Of a DNA stretch of 24,804 nucleotides, positions 9,450-18,443 are shown piece after piece (positions within the stretch are counted from its first letter, which is position 1; each line of letters opens with the position of its first letter). Source of the DNA: Chara braunii (Eukaryota; Streptophyta; Charophyceae; Charales; Characeae); the NCBI GenBank assembly GCA_003427395.1, contig BFEA01000330.1, positions 756,448-781,251 of the forward strand, written 5' to 3'. A program made the translations under genes and the position numbers. The notes beneath the pieces were generated by a model. It made no database searches. It saw only the letters and a list, made by a program, of their open reading frames with translations, and was not told the origin of the DNA.

Positions 9450-9690
9450 TTCCACCCGGGAAGTGTTCCGACACTTCGTCATCATCAGATACTGTGGCTC
9501 TGGTCTTCTTCTTCATCCTCTGAGTGGCGCTTGGCCTCAGAGGCCTGTTTCTGGGTGGCGCTGCCCTCTGAAGGCAGTAACTGGGTGGCGCTGCCCTCTG
9601 AAGGCAGTAACTGGGTGGCGCTTGATGTTTCAGGGACTCAGGGGTGTTACAAGTGGTTACTCAGGGTTGGGGAGTGAAGCGCTGCTCATT
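9450..9690 (-). pseudogene. Possible degenerate coding exon with 10-residue repeat
   Basis: On the minus strand, two frames carry coding-like charged text over the same interval: QASEAKRHSEDEEEDQSHS and MKKKTRATVSDDDEVSEHF. Upstream, the 30-bp tandem repeat reads in frame as a 10-residue repeat (LPSEGSATQL). Acidic and basic low-complexity stretches like these are common in nuclear proteins, and the change of frame would fit a decayed exon. No homologue is recognised, a plus-strand frame (9279-9677) overlaps, and this may be chance. Confidence 0.2.
9551..9620. repeat. 30-bp tandem repeat, 2.3 copies
   Basis: Two identical 30-bp units at 9551-9580 and 9581-9610 (CTGGGTGGCGCTGCCCTCTG then AAGGCAGTAA), plus a 10-bp partial third unit. 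The period is a multiple of three. Confidence 0.95.
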
Positions 9691-9699
9691 TCTGAGCAG

Positions 9700-10080
9700 T
9701 GCACTGTAGTTCTGGGTTTATTCTGACAATTTGAGACTCTGAGTTTAATAATCAGTGTGATACTGGGTTTGGACTATCATCGTTTCATGGTTTTCCTGGA
9801 TGTGATCTACTCGGCTTTCCTTTATGACTGGTTGTGAGGATTGAGTGGAGTGAATTGCACTTTCAGTGTACCTTGTCATATCGCATGGTCAAGTCTTCTG
9901 CTGTGTTCATCTCTCCCTGTGCGCTGTGATACTGCTATCCTCTCCCCTTCCTTCTGTGTATGTATGGGCATACCTGGAAGTCTATGTGAGCGAGTGTTGG
10001 TCTTCAGACAACAGACAACCAAAATCATAACAAAGGATTTATGTTCAGTTTTCATTGCATCTTTAACGTTTGCGAGGAAT
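9700..10080. other. Unassigned sequence
   Basis: Nothing recognisable. One 100-codon plus-strand frame (9841-10143) looks like a chance frame. Confidence 0.35.
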
Positions 10081-10670
10081 GAGCCCTCACGGGGCCCCTA
10101 TCAGACATACAGAGGCCCCCAGCAAGCCGAGTGCCCGCCCTAAGTGAAGGCGGGCCTGAGTATTCATCAGAGGCCAAAATTTGACATTTTCATATATGGG
10201 TATTCAGGCTGTTGCAGCCCGCCAATTGGTTGAGTGGACGCGCGAGCCTCACTAAGCTGCGTCGTACAGTTTGCCCAGGCCTGTGCAGTTGTGCCTGGCA
10301 CATACACACAAAGCAGGGCCGAGACATCATGAAGTGGCCACCGGCCTATGCAAAAGCAGTACTGTCGACACACCTACCCCGGGGTCCTGCACAAATGCAG
10401 CGAACGGCTAAAGTCTGCAGACCCAGGCCGTGCCCAACTGTAAAGGGCCCAGGCCCTCAACTGTAGTCTCGGGCCTGGGCGCAGGAACTGAGGCCCAACC
10501 GGAAGCTACTGGAAGCTTCCAGCCAGGCCACACACAGCATCCAGGAGGCTGCCACTTCCATATAGGAGATGAGGCGGCCCAGGCCAGGCATTCTGGCCCA
10601 CGCAGGCAATGCGGTCACGCTGCTGCGCTGCAGCCAGTGCGCTTGCGGGGCGCTTTGAGGTGAAGTGGGG
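10081..10670. other. GGCC-rich unassigned stretch with small inverted repeats
   Basis: GC-rich segment with recurrent CCAGGCC strings. It holds GCCCGCC/GGCGGGC (10133-10139 and 10149-10155) and a perfect 10-bp inverted repeat, GCCCAGGCCC/GGGCCTGGGC (10447-10456 and 10471-10480). The 16331-16500 part of the DNA insertion in LINE B has a similar style. No gene is supported. Confidence 0.4.
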
Positions 10671-11273
10671 CACTGCAGGGCAGCGGTGCGCTGGCAGCCA
10701 TAGCCGGGCTGCAGGGCGCTAGGGGGTAAGAGGGGGCGATCTGGTGGTCTTCAAGGAGGGAGGTGAGTGTGTGGGTTATCAAGGTCTGATGAGGGGGACG
10801 AAATACGTACCTGGTGCATGAAGAGAGGTCGGCTATGGTGTTGACATCATGTACATCGGTCTTCGAGTGTCGAAGTGAGCCTGTTGCCTGAAGACAGCTG
10901 TAGGTAGGATAGTCGAGTAGAGTAGGCTAGGCACTGGGCGCCAGACAGAGAGGAGCGACTTTGGATACTGTGTTGGTGTGGCCTGAGGGCTTCAATATTG
11001 GCTCATTACTTCATTGTATTGCTCTATTTGGACGGATTCTCGGTGCGATTGTGCTCTCTGCTTGTGCACGACTACTTCTGTGTGATTTCGCAACTTGGTT
11101 TTCTGTATATCGTTCACACTCATATTTCTTGCACGTTTTGCGATGTGTTACACTTTTGTTCTCTGAAAGGCACGTAGTTCATGTGGAAAGGAGACTCTTG
11201 TGTTGGTCAGATGTTGTTGCGGTAGAGTCGTAGACCCTTCAACAACGTTTTGTAGGCGTGCATAAATGCTTGG

Positions 11274-11276
<3 letters not shown>
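10671..11276. other. Unassigned sequence
   Basis: No recognised gene. GAGTAGGCTAG followed by GGATAC(A)TGTTGGTG near 10918-10978 resembles 22266-22343, hinting at a shared dispersed repeat. Confidence 0.35.
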
Positions 11277-11337
<61 letters not shown>

Positions 11338-11392
11338 TTTGGTGTGTGTGTGCGTTTGCGTGTGCGTGTGTGTGTGTGTGTATGTGTGTGTT
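11277..11392. repeat. (TG)n microsatellite
   Basis: A pure TG array to about 11330, then an interrupted TG-rich continuation (TATGTG, TGCGTTTGCG) to 11392. Confidence 0.95.
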
Positions 11393-11553
11393 GTCATGTT
11401 GTCGTGTTCGCTGTACACAACTCCACAAAAAAAGCACGACTGTGCCAGACTTTCATCAGACTTTCACCAACTCGGTAGGAGGTTGAACCCCAACAATCTG
11501 CCCAGGACGCATTTGACTGACGGATAAGGACTCACCATGTCGCCCAGAGTTAG

Positions 11554-11555
<2 letters not shown>

Positions 11556-11647
<92 letters not shown>

Positions 11648-11722
11648 NNNNNNNNNNNNNNNNNNNNNNNNNNNNNNNNNNNNNNNNNNNNNNNNNNNNN
11701 NNNNNNNNNNNNNNNNNNNNNN

Positions 11723-11780
<58 letters not shown>
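11556..11780. repeat. Compound (TG)n(GA)n microsatellite with assembly gap
   Basis: TG units (11556-11586) run directly into GA units (11587-11647), then 75 N (11648-11722), then GA units (11723-11780). The gap has GA on both sides, so the true array may be longer than shown. Confidence 0.95.
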
Positions 11781-11782
<2 letters not shown>

Positions 11783-12000
11783 CACTGTGAAGAGCACTGA
11801 CACAATAGTGTGGATCGTGGTTGGTGATCTGGTTGTTGTCCTGCTGTTTTTTGAGTCCAGCCTCCTCCAATTCACAGGTTTAAGCTCAGAGCTATTGGCG
11901 GGAACTTGAATGCTATCCCAGGGCTTGTGGGGATGATTGAGGTGCGTAATGTGCAATTTGGACACTCTCACCGACAGGCAAGCAAGGGCAGTTGTGTGTT

Positions 12001-12117
12001 ACTGTCTTCCCGCAAACAGAACGTATGTCGTATGGTCATTCTCGCTGCCTGTGGACTGAAACTTGCGCCAAATGCAGCTATAATGACGGGAATAGGTTCT
12101 ATTCAGTTGAACACAGT
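12001..12117. mobile_element. Palindromic MITE-like element, second copy
   Basis: Aligns with 7639-7749: both share GGTCATT..CGCTG/CACTG, TGGAC, then CCAAAT(A/G)CAGCTATAATGACGG, with ends related to ACTGTCTTC and its complement. Left and right halves are imperfect reverse complements over about 50 bp each. It ends about 3 bp before the left target-site duplication of LINE B, so the LINE landed at its edge. Confidence 0.65.
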
Positions 12118-12120
12118 AGT

Positions 12121-12132
12121 CAAGCTAAAACT
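12121..12132. repeat. Target-site duplication, left copy (LINE B)
   Basis: CAAGCTAAAACT, repeated with one mismatch as CAAGCTAACACT at 18432-18443. It lies immediately before the T-rich LINE 3' end. Confidence 0.75.
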
Positions 12133-12168
12133 TTTTCTTCTCTTTTTTTTGTTTTTTTTCTTTTTTTT
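12133..12168 (-). other. LINE B poly(A) tail
   Basis: A T-rich run with scattered C and G on the plus strand, the decayed poly(A) end of the minus-strand LINE, directly next to the left target-site duplication. Confidence 0.8.
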
Positions 12169-12477
12169 AAAACATAACACAGGTCCTTATGGCCCTAGCT
12201 CCATTTCCATTCTGGGGAGCATCAGTCCGGTTCCTATTCCACTGGCAAGTCAGAATAAAATGATACATCATGAAACACACTCATGCTGCCTTCCGTCTGG
12301 CCGAAGGAACCCTGACGAGCATTGATTACTCCAGCATCATGGAGGATTGACTGTCGGCTGGCCTTACTTCCGCCTTTCCTCTCAGGTTCACTGTGTGAAC
12401 CTGTCCGATAAATGATAAAGAGCAAGAAAGGTAAAAGAAGCTACGGAAGATGCAATCTCAGAATTTGCCCTTGAATA
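12169..12477 (-). other. LINE B 3' UTR
   Basis: Homologous to 2321-2621 of copy A and placed between the shared ORF2 stop (12478) and the poly(A) tail. Confidence 0.75.
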
Positions 12478-13100
12478 TTACGTGGCCTGTGATGGGCCTT
12501 GTCTATCTGCTGGCTGGGATTCCTGTCTTCTCCACCCTGCCTCTGAGTTGTGCCAGTCTTTCCGCTGTATGCGAAAGTCATTTATCTCTTCGACTTTGCC
12601 CCCTGCGAGCCACACCTTAGTGAATTTTGCCTTTGATTCTTCTCTGTTGCTCTTCGTCATCTGGCATGGAGTGTCTTGTCTTTTGCTACTTATAACGAAT
12701 CTCTGCCTGAATCAAGGTCCTTGTCTCCGCCCATACCTTCTCCCTTGGAGTTGAGATTCCCTCAATGGTTCTGCAGCACCTTTCCTTCCAGATGGACCAC
12801 AGCGTCACCTTTCTGATCATTCCGAACCGTGTCTTCTCTATCTTGTGGAATTGAGCTGGGATGTTAGTCCATAGGCGGAGTTGGATGGAGTGCTCAGGTA
12901 GGGGAGTCGAGAAGAGGGAGTCCCAAAGATCCGAGGCCCTCGCCCAATATTCTGTCGCCTCCCTACAGTGTATCAGGCAACATAGCATATCTTCTGGTTC
13001 ATTTTCTGAACACATCGCACATATATCTGAACTGTTGGGGTCCTTCTTACTTCTTCTGATATGCAGCCACTGGTTAACTTGTAGAGCCACATAAGAGATG
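12478..13100 (-). pseudogene. LINE B ORF2 C-terminus with zf-RVT-like finger, broken
   Basis: A frame from 13090 to 12686 contains CAMCSENEPEDMLCCLIHC..W, the finger-like motif expected after the reverse transcriptase of this LINE type. Both N-terminal cysteines (CxxC) are kept, but the histidine of copy A (MLHC) is cysteine here. Copies A and B have thus each lost a different ligand. A stop follows at 12686-12688, then a frame from 12660 ends ...GPSQAT-stop at 12478. A small insertion near 12630 shifts frame relative to copy A. Confidence 0.7.
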
Positions 13101-15410
13101 AGGCATTGGAGGCTTCTTCTCTATTTTGGCCGGACGGGTTGATTTGAGTTTTTTCTATGGTATTTGTGGGATCTGACTAGCGTCCTGACCTATTAACTTC
13201 TGCCATCTGTTCTTTAAGCGTTGGGTCAGGATCCTTTGTTTTGAGGAGTAAGTTGTATCCCAGCCGTGTTGCTCCCCATGAATAGATTGGAGCATCGTCT
13301 CATTAAAAAAAAAAAAAAAAAAAAAAAGTTGTACCGCAGGTTAACTGTGTATTCCTGGATGGGTACATTCGTTTTGATACTTCTGCTTCTGTCTGATGTC
13401 CACGCCCACTCTGCTGGATCAAATTTCAGGTCCTGAATCGCGGTATCTATTCTGAAGATTGCTTTTCGCCATGATCCCAACACTACTTTTCTGAGAACAA
13501 AAGGGTTTAGGACTGTTCTTTCCACCTCCTTATTCAGGATAGATGGGAGGCCTTGCGTGGAGGGGGTGATTGGGAAAGAAGTAAACACAGCCAGGGTATC
13601 CAACCCTTTGTGAGGACGACAGGAATCCCGGCCAGTAGATAGACAAGACGGGGGTTGCCTCAAGATCTAGTCCTTGGATTTGGGTCTACCCACCTTCTTC
13701 GACATGACTTCCCACCATATCCGTAGCAATGCAGTCCAGTATGGTGTGGGAGGCCTGGCCTCGTTTGGACCGCTTCTCTTCGTTGATTTTTGCGCCCTGC
13801 ACTCGGACTCCATACCTTGTTCATTACCCAGAACAGACTGGACATGTTTGCTGGTGCGGCTGTCGGTGCTAGGCCCCTTATGCTATCCAAGGCCAGTTTA
13901 TTCCATGCCGTACCAGGTTTAGTCAGTAGTTTGACGATCCATTTAACTTGTAGGGCTTTGGTTTCCTGTTTGGGGTCTATAATACCAAGGCCTCCTCTGG
14001 CTGGTTTCCTTGTGATTGTAATGCCAGGCTATCTTTGGTATACAGTTCTCTTTGTTGGGGTCTCCCGACCACAAGTACACTCTTGCTTTGCGGTTAAGTT
14101 CCTTGATTGTATGGTCCGGAACTGTCCAGATTGATGCTATATACCACATCATTGAAAAAGTGGATGTGTTAATGGCTAGTGCTCGGCCCAGCAACGATGT
14201 GAATGTGCTACGCCATCTGCTCAGTTTGTTAATTTGTTTGACAACAATGACGAGTATATTTTGGGCCATCTGAGGGGCGAAGCTGTCTTTTGTCAGCAGG
14301 ATGCCCAGATACCGCATAGGGGTTTCCGGTGTCTCCCATGTCATGCCTGCCTCGAGGCCTTGAAGCTGGGGAACTTCCTCCCCCGTTAGCCACCAGCCAA
14401 TTGTCTTCTTCCAATTGATTTTCGTTTCTGATGCCAGTCTGAACGCTTCCATTGCTCTTACTAGCGCGCTGAATGACGAGTCTGAAGCTCTTATGAGGAC
14501 CGTGAGATTGTCTGCAAACATCATTACTGTCGGGAACTATAGGTGGTGGGCTGTTCCTTCATTGACCTCTGATAGCCTTTGTATTGAGGGATCTTTGCGT
14601 AGGAATGAGGATATTGCTTCCATCACGAAGAGGAAGATTGGGGGGGCTAGTGGATCCCCTTGGCGAATTGATCGAGAGATTGGATAGCAACCGGAGAGCA
14701 AGCCATTGACTTGGACGCATCCTATGGCGTCATTATACAAAATGCGCACCCACTTCCTAAAATTCGGGCCCACTCCCATCTTTTCCATGCTTGCATTGAG
14801 AAAGGCCCAATTGACATGGTCGTAGGCCTTTCCAAAATTGAAAAAAAGAATTGTTGTGCTTATCCTTTTTTCTCTGACTTTGTTGGCCGCTTCGTTGAGG
14901 GTTAGTACGTTGTCCAGGATGTATCTCCCAGGGATGAAGCCTGTTTGGTCTATATGAAAGCATTTGTGTGTCAGGTCTAGGATTCAAAGGGCAAGAACTT
15001 TGGCTAGGATCTTATAGCGAAGGGTTAGAAGCGAGATGGGTCTGTAGTTCCTGATATCTTCTTTCTTCCCTTTTTTGTACAACGAAGTAACCACGCTGCT
15101 ACTCGGTAACTTTACCAGTCGGCCCTTGAGTCAGCTGTCGTTGTAGAAGTTTAGCAGATCGCCCCTTAATAGCGGCCATAAATTTTCCCAGAATTCTTTC
15201 GTCAGCCCGTCGATTCCTGGTGACTTGTACTTGTTCATACCTAGGACAACAAATTGCAGTACTTCCATGGTGATGGGCTTGTCCAAAGCTTCTGCTTCTT
15301 TCTGAGATATCATTTGTTCGTGCCTCTCTGGTGCTGGGCGGAGTAGGCATAGGGGTCTTCGTGTGATAGAGCTCTTCATAGAATTCCTTTGCTACATTCA
15401 ACATTCCTTC
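13101..15410 (-). pseudogene. LINE B reverse transcriptase region, broken
   Basis: Motifs visible in pieces: KSPGIDGLTKEFWE, NYRPISLLTLRYKILAK, DQTGFIPGR, FFNFGKAYDHVNW, then a segment ending NGLLSG..RQGDPLAPPIFLF, and the active-site box as MMFADNLTV. In that box the second aspartate is asparagine (codon at 14507-14509), which should abolish catalysis; copy A keeps ADD. Motif A has Asn in the usual Asp position in both copies. A TGA at 14984-14986 replaces the CGA expected from copy A. Frames break repeatedly, and copy B has ~28 extra bases near 14529-14556. Not functional. Confidence 0.85.
13264..13327 (+). mobile_element. Short poly(A)-tailed retroposed fragment inside LINE B
   Basis: Copy A reads straight across this point, but copy B has 41 nt of unrelated sequence (starting CCGTGTTGCTCCCC) followed by 23 A. 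It is flanked by GTTGTATCCCAG (13252-13263) and GTTGTACCGCAG (13328-13339); copy A has GTTGTAACCCAG once. A 3' poly(A) plus a ~12-bp duplication is the mark of target-primed retroposition of a short RNA 3' end. It does not match the LINE's own 3' end, and I do not recognise the source RNA. Confidence 0.75.
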
Positions 15411-15900
15411 ACTATCTGTAGCATATCAGAAAGTGAAATGCACTGACAGCCTAGGATCTAGCAATGACGAAAGTGGCAACAACCAGCAGCATAGGTNCAN
15501 CATTCACAAGATGTCAATGTGCATGATGCAAAGAGCAACCCAACGAGAAATCAACAACAACACATTCGTATCATTATCATCATGGGCTGTGAAGCAGCGC
15601 AGCGGAAAATTTAGTATCAAAGGACACGTGGACAACAACATGAAAAGGAGAAAACTTCGGAAGGGCAAGACATCAGAAAGATTGCCCTTCCGCTCACACA
15701 CATGGGGAGAGATCCATAGACATGCGAGAGAGAAGGGGGAGGGACGGAGGTAACCAAGTCCAACCCAAGTCTGATCTCCGAATGTCACACACAGTTCAAT
15801 CCCAATGTAGAGTGCAAGTTCGATCTGAATGTCGTGTCCAATAGGGCAGAATGCCGTGTCCAAACAATGTCTGCAGTTACCTCTATCTCTACTCTGAGAA

Positions 15901-15901
<1 letters not shown>

Positions 15902-15931
<30 letters not shown>

Positions 15932-16021
15932 AAGAACTTCGGAGGAGTAGGAAGAGAAGAGGAGTGGAGAAGAATAAGAAGGAGAAGAAGAAGAAGAAGA
16001 AGAAGAAGAAGAAGAAGAAGA
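15902..16021. repeat. (AAG)n arrays
   Basis: Two AAG-rich arrays (15902-15937 and about 15977-16021) inside the DNA element, separated by purine-rich sequence. Confidence 0.9.
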
Positions 16022-16336
16022 AAGCTAGGTGCTTTCTGCACTTACCTGGCGATGGCTGAACTTGCAGGTACCACGGAGCCAGCTATGGCGCTGGGCAGGT
16101 AAGTCCTCTTCTCTCTCTCTCTATCTCTCTCTCTAACTCCACTACCCTCCTCGGCGCTGGACTCCTCCAGCGCTGTGCCTCATGGCCGATGAGCAGCGCA
16201 GCTGCAGTCTCGAAATNGCNCAGCAGGGAGTCTCCAAAATAGCGCAGCAGCCAAGTTCCTGAACCAGCATAACGCTGGATTTCTCCTGGTACCTTCTGTG
16301 TCCGAACTGGGCAATGGCCCAGCTTAAGTAGTGCTG

Positions 16337-16442
16337 GGCCAGGACTGAAAACCCACGGCCTGCGTTCTGGACCGTGCAGATCGAAACTTTCCGATCCACG
16401 GTCCAGATCGCAGGCTTCGAAAACTGGTTCAGTCCTTGGCCT
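16337..16442. repeat. Imperfect ~105-bp palindrome inside the DNA element
   Basis: GGCCAGGACTGAA..GCGTTCTGGACCGTG on the left pairs with the reverse complement of CACGGTCCAGATCGC..TTCAGTCCTTGGCC on the right, centred near 16389. Arms are about 50 bp with several mismatches. Confidence 0.65.
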
Positions 16443-16876
16443 AAAACGGCCTGCCTGGGTCCCTACCGGACGTCCAGGCCCTGTCCAGGATTAATCTTCC
16501 TGGTACCTGGCTTCANANCGGTCCTGTGCGGACNTACCCGGCCTCAACGTCGGCCTGGGTTCGAACAGGTCAAAATCTGTTCGAAAACAAAAGAAAAGGT
16601 CCAAACGTTTTTAGGAGCTCAGCCTCTGGGCCTGAATCTGGCCCTGGCCCTAGAAGCGTGTACCTGGCCACAAAACNGACAANAGTACACCCNTTAGAAA
16701 ANCAGCAGCAAATAAATAAAATAAAGACTATAAAAATAATCTAAAGCTGGCGTTTTTTTGATGCAGGCCCAAGTAAAAATGCCATAGGGCCTTCAGGTTG
16801 CGGTGATGCGACCTGGGGGCCCTATTCCAACCTCGGGTCCCGTGAGGGGCCCGTGTGTAGGCTTTCAGCATGTAAC

Positions 16877-18299
16877 ACTATCTGTCACTGTTTCAGTTGG
16901 GTTTGAGAGGGTTTTCAGGCTTTCTATCGCATTGGCCTTTGAGTCTGCTTTGATTCTTGCGAAGAAGTTTTTTAACATTGACTCACTTAGCTCGTATTCT
17001 TTCATTCTGGCTCTTATTTGTAGTCTCTTTAATTCCCACCATCTCCACATAGTGAGTTTTTCTCTTGCCTTTTCGAAAATATGTGTGTAAAGTGCAGAAG
17101 AGGGGTTATCAATCAGATTTGTCTCCTCAATCTTCAGGGCTGTCTCCAACGCGTGCTTCCTCTGTTTCCTGTCGGTCGCTAATTTCCTTAAGATTCTAGC
17201 AACCGTTTGTGATAATGTGGAGTAGCTTTCCTGAAACCACTCCCACTGATCTTCTATCGGTAGGTAGGCACCCCTCAAATTCTGCCAACACTCATGAACT
17301 CCTGCCTGAAAAGTCTGGCTCAGAAGGAGGGGGGAGTTGTTGAGTTTGTGAAAGCTAGACCCCTTTTTGACATACTGTTCCAAGCTGATTATGAGTTCGA
17401 TGGGTTTGTGGCCCACACCCGGCCACGGTGCGAGGGGCAGGATCTCAGCGCTTTTCGCTGTCCCCATTAGTGTGTCCCTGAGATCAAGAAGTAGTCAATG
17501 AAGGAGAAAGCGGTGTGCTGGGCGTGGTTCTTTGTAACCAATGTGAAGGCTCTTGTCCCCGGATGCAAAGTACGGTATGGTTCAACTAGATTTGTAGTCC
17601 ATCATCAACTTTTGGATGGGCACCGCCTCCTGTGTAAGCTGACCAGCCGATGACCTAGATATACGAATCGTGGCGGGGTCTATAGTTGCGTTCCAATCAC
17701 CGACCAAAATGCAGGGCGGCAGAGGGAGGATCAATTGGCCGATGTTTATTTTAAATGTCGATCTGTCTGAAGAGCCGTTTGGTGAATAAAGTTCAAGAAA
17801 CATCTGAACTCTTCCTCCTTCCACTTTACATCCATAAGGCACCATCTACCGTCTACCGTGTCCGCCTCTTAGCCCACTATCGACCCTGCCGTGCAAAGGC
17901 GGGATGATTTGGGTATAAGGATGGTTGTTCCTTTCGTGCTTGACGTATTACCTGAGGACCATATTTCGTCCTTCATTCCTCCCAGTTTCCTTGGTAAGAA
18001 TTTACGAGTTCTGTTGTGTGTTGCTGAGAAGGTGCAGTGAGTTTCTTGCAGCAATATGATATCTGCCAGTTTATTTGTATGAACGGAAGTCCTTCGATTA
18101 TGTCATTCATTTTTTCTTCTTTGTCGATAATATTTTCGAGACCGTTAATATTCCAGCTCCTAATGACTATCCCCTGTGTCTTCCAGTCCATCCAGTCTTC
18201 CTTCGCGTTTGCCCCCCTTCTAAAAAACTCCATCATTGTCATCCATCTCTGTTGACTCATCACCCAGCGGGTCCTGTTGCGCAGTAGTGACCAAATCAT
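16877..18299 (-). pseudogene. LINE B endonuclease domain and linker, broken
   Basis: Endonuclease motifs are scattered over several frames: VIRSWNINGL (near 18200), LQETHCTF (near 18050), VGDWNATIDPATIR and, in the frame from 17467, PWPGVGHKPIELI. The last corresponds to PYPGLDHRP in copy A, so the catalytic Asp of the Asp-His pair is glycine. The 200-codon frame from 17467 includes the linker and runs into the DNA insertion just after ETVTDS. At least three frameshifts or stops separate the pieces. Not functional. Confidence 0.8.
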
Positions 18300-18431
18300 C
18301 TAAAGCTTATATTCCCCCACATTTCCACTGGTTCCCTGTCCGGGGACAAGGGCCGGTTCCGAACCTACTCCCTCGTCCTCATCTTGCCACTCCATTTTGC
18401 TTCCGGAGCAATCCCTTCTGTAACATCTGTC
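18300..18431 (-). other. 5' part of LINE B beyond copy A
   Basis: Between the endonuclease start and the right duplication is about 130 bp absent from copy A. One minus-strand frame reads MEWQDEDEGVGSEP and ends at a stop at 18300, in phase with the endonuclease frame. It could be the acidic start of ORF2 or the end of an upstream ORF; I cannot decide. Confidence 0.45.
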
Positions 18432-18443
18432 CAAGCTAACACT
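18432..18443. repeat. Target-site duplication, right copy (LINE B)
   Basis: CAAGCTAACACT, one mismatch from 12121-12132, at the 5' edge of LINE B and followed by AATTAAC. Confidence 0.75.

Larger units (their letters stand above)
15420..16876. mobile_element. Non-autonomous DNA element inserted in LINE B (9-10 bp duplication)
   Basis: Copy A is continuous here, while copy B is split: ACTATCTGT occurs at 15411-15419 and again at 16877-16885 around ~1.46 kb of unrelated sequence. A preceding C is shared, so the duplication is 9 or 10 bp. Ends are weakly inverted (CATATCAGAAAG inside the left end; CATGCTGAAAG on the reverse complement of the right end). There is no poly(A) at either end. A 9-10 bp duplication suits Mutator-like elements, but the weak ends leave the class open. 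Inside are (AAG)n arrays, a ~105-bp palindrome (16337-16442) and no transposase. All 11 isolated N bases of the window fall in it. Confidence 0.75.
12133..18431 (-). mobile_element. Non-LTR retrotransposon (LINE, L1/Tx1-like), copy B with nested insertions
   Basis: Same family as copy A, same strand, clearly similar along its length. It extends further 5' than copy A (to 18431) and is closed by a 12-bp duplication with one mismatch. It is interrupted by a poly(A)-tailed insert (13264-13327) and a ~1.46-kb DNA element (15420-16876). Without these it is about 4.8 kb. It has lost roughly 290 bp near 13608-13660 relative to copy A and carries many stops and frameshifts. Separate duplications show that A and B are independent insertions, not one segmental duplication. 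Confidence 0.9.

Noticed and set aside
10133-10155. GC-rich stem-loop resembling a bacterial terminator
   Set aside because: The window is eukaryotic, no T run follows, and there is no gene upstream.
11258-11527. Open frames through the (TG)n and (GA)n arrays encoding Cys-Val or Arg-Glu runs
   Set aside because: Pure microsatellite translation without stops; no start context or domain.
11648-11722. CRISPR-like or spacer array around the gap
   Set aside because: Only dinucleotide repeats flank the gap; there are no spaced direct repeats or associated genes.
12001-12117. Cysteine-containing peptide (YGHxxCxWTxxCxKxSYNDG) open in two palindromic-element copies, as a possible small protein domain
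   Set aside because: The third copy has stops in the same frame, and the DNA is palindromic on both strands, so the conservation is explained by the repeat itself.
2297-18431. Segmental duplication as the explanation for the two similar LINE regions
   Set aside because: Each copy has its own distinct target-site duplication and poly(A) tail, and the flanks are unrelated.
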